Source of the DNA: UBA6019 sp036570145
GTDB taxonomy: Bacteria; Chloroflexota; Dormibacteria; Dormibacterales; Dormibacteraceae
DNA length: 5,555 nt
Direction: 5' to 3'
Assembly (NCBI GenBank): GCA_036570145.1
Contig: DATCPJ010000019.1
Span: forward strand, 1-5,555
The position numbers and the translations under genes are program-made. Under the pieces are notes generated by a model, which saw only the letters and a program-made list of their open reading frames with translations, was not told the DNA's origin and did no database searches. Below, piece by piece: positions 4,948-5,555 of the stretch; the first letter of the stretch is position 1; each line of letters opens with the position of its first letter.

Positions 4948-4973
4948 CAGTCCTGATACGCGAGCAGGTTACA
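4948..4973 (-). promoter_or_regulatory. Candidate ECF-type promoter for the sigma operon
   Basis: On the minus strand TGTAACC (4973-4967) resembles the AAC-containing -35 box of many ECF sigma promoters. The -10 region would fall about 16 bp further on, near 4950-4945, where no strong match is visible. It would place the transcript start some 20 nt before the leader ORF. Autoregulation is common for ECF operons, but this site is weak evidence. The same stretch includes one copy of the ACCTGCTCGC direct repeat. Confidence 0.2.
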
Positions 4974-4988
4974 CGCGCCTACGCTGAC

Positions 4989-4998
4989 GGAGGGAGGG
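4989..4998 (+). promoter_or_regulatory. Strong ribosome-binding site that fixes the PPOX-family start
   Basis: GGAGGGAGGG ends 7 bp before GTG 5006 and is the best Shine-Dalgarno sequence in the window. It decides the start of the downstream gene in favour of that GTG. Confidence 0.75.
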
Positions 4999-5005
4999 AC
5001 TTCGA

Positions 5006-5416
5006 GTGGATCCGCAGCTGCTCCGCCGCCGACTGGCCGAGGCCCGCGTGGGCAGGCTCGCCACCGTGGACGCGGGAGGCGACCCCCACGTGGTGCCGGT
5101 CTGCTTCGTCCTCGACGGCGACACCGTCTACTGGGCGGTCGACCACAAGCCGAAGATGGCCCGGCGGCTGCAGCGGCTCGCCAACATCGAGGCACACCCG
5201 GTCGCCGAGCTGGTGGTCGACCACTACCTCGAGGAGTGGGCGGGACTCTGGTGGATCCGGGTCAGGGCCGATGCCATGGTGCTCGAGCCGGGTCTGGAGG
5301 CAGATCGTGCGCTGGACCTGTTGGCGGCTAAATACGAGCAGTACCGGGACCGGCGGCCGGACGGCCCGGTGGTGAGGCTGGCGGTGCGCCGCTGGTCGAG
5401 CTGGCCGGCTTCCTAG
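5006..5416 (+). CDS. PPOX-class F420-dependent oxidoreductase-like protein, Rv0121 type
   Basis: This 136-residue cytoplasmic protein belongs to the split beta-barrel flavin/deazaflavin-binding fold (pyridoxamine 5'-phosphate oxidase-like). Members bind F420 or FMN and act as small homodimeric reductases or cofactor-binding proteins; the substrate is unknown. Family features: GRLATVDAGGDPHVVPVCFVLDGDTVYWAVDHKPK (about 16-50), where the ATVD and VDHKPK elements line the cofactor pocket, then LQRLANIEAHPVAELVVDHY (55-74) and LWWIRVRADAMVL (81-93). VDHKPK and VDHYxxxWxxLWWxR are the parts I associate with the Rv0121 subgroup. Length is normal for the family. GTG 5006 is supported by the strong upstream ribosome site. 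The gene is divergent from the ECF sigma operon, with 85 bp between 5006 and the possible leader ORF or 144 bp to the sigma start, so shared control is plausible. Confidence 0.85.
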   Translation: MDPQLLRRRLAEARVGRLATVDAGGDPHVVPVCFVLDGDTVYWAVDHKPKMARRLQRLANIEAHPVAELVVDHYLEEWAGLWWIRVRADAMVLEPGLEADRALDLLAAKYEQYRDRRPDGPVVRLAVRRWSSWPAS

Positions 5417-5467
5417 TGGTGTGTCTGGCAATAAGGTCGACAACGGGTCCGCTCAGAACGTCGATGT

Positions 5468-5484
5468 CGGGCTCAGGGGGCCCG
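5468..5484. terminator. Small hairpin after the PPOX-family gene
   Basis: CGGGC (5468-5472) pairs with GCCCG (5480-5484) around a 7-nt loop, about 50 bp past the PPOX-family stop. One mismatched position and a G-C pair could extend the stem. No T-run follows on either strand. It could serve either the plus-strand gene or a minus-strand gene ending at 5496. Confidence 0.25.
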
Positions 5485-5495
5485 TCTCGTCGTCG

Positions 5496-5555
5496 TCACG
5501 CAGCTGCGGCTGCGCTCCTCCTAGAGCCACCCCTTCGCACGACCTCGACGCCCTG
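5496..5555 (-). CDS. Possible C-terminal end of a minus-strand gene (partial)
   Basis: A minus-strand frame enters from the right edge and stops with TGA at 5498-5496, giving the tail QGVEVVRRGGSRRSAAAAA. The opposite strand also has an open frame from ATG 5464 to the window end (MSGSGGPSRRRHAAAAALLL), so coding direction is unresolved. Neither has a supporting ribosome site or known motif within the window. The Arg-Arg and poly-Ala runs may simply reflect a GC-rich repeat-like sequence. Confidence 0.22.
   Translation of the reverse strand, partial: QGVEVVRRGGSRRSAAAAA

Noticed and set aside
5464..5555. Plus-strand gene start at the right edge (MSGSGGPSRRRH...)
   Set aside because: No ribosome site or recognised domain, and it overlaps an equally plausible minus-strand gene end; kept only as an alternative.

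Overview
This is a high-GC bacterial window with strongly G/C-ending codons in every convincing gene. An F420-type PPOX-family flavin-binding protein of the Rv0121 kind and a MshC-type cysteine ligase together suggest an actinobacterium, or a high-GC lineage that shares these families such as some Chloroflexota or Dormibacterota. The lineage cannot be fixed from the sequence alone. No transposase, integrase, phage gene, rRNA or tRNA was seen.

Layout. Bases 1-153 carry the N-terminal 51 codons of an unrecognised minus-strand gene. Divergent from it is a plus-strand pair: an OFA-like major facilitator transporter (229-1437) and a small protein with four zinc-knuckle cysteine pairs (1446-1760). 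A 394-bp non-coding gap (1761-2154) separates this pair from the convergent MshC-like ligase gene (2155-3330, minus). The gap is not plain: it holds three near-identical palindromic 18-mers at 41-42 bp spacing, two matching stem-loops on either side of them, and a 13-bp direct repeat that brackets the whole gap. The second copy of that repeat forms the stop codon and last codons of the ligase gene.

The most interesting part is the compact minus-strand operon at 4920-3455. It runs: possible 19-aa leader peptide, ECF sigma factor, membrane-anchored Rieske [2Fe-2S] protein with an unusual 70-residue cytoplasmic tail, and a 79-aa helical protein. Successive genes overlap (TGATG, 8 bp, GTGA), so they are probably translated as a unit. 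The Rieske protein has the layout of a classical membrane anti-sigma factor (cytoplasmic tail, one membrane segment, outer sensor domain), but an iron-sulfur cluster domain sits in the sensor position. I propose that it is a redox-sensing anti-sigma factor; this is inference. The operon is divergent from the PPOX-family gene (5006-5416), which is a plausible but unproven target.

The last ~140 bases hold a small hairpin and ambiguous partial reading frames at the window edge.
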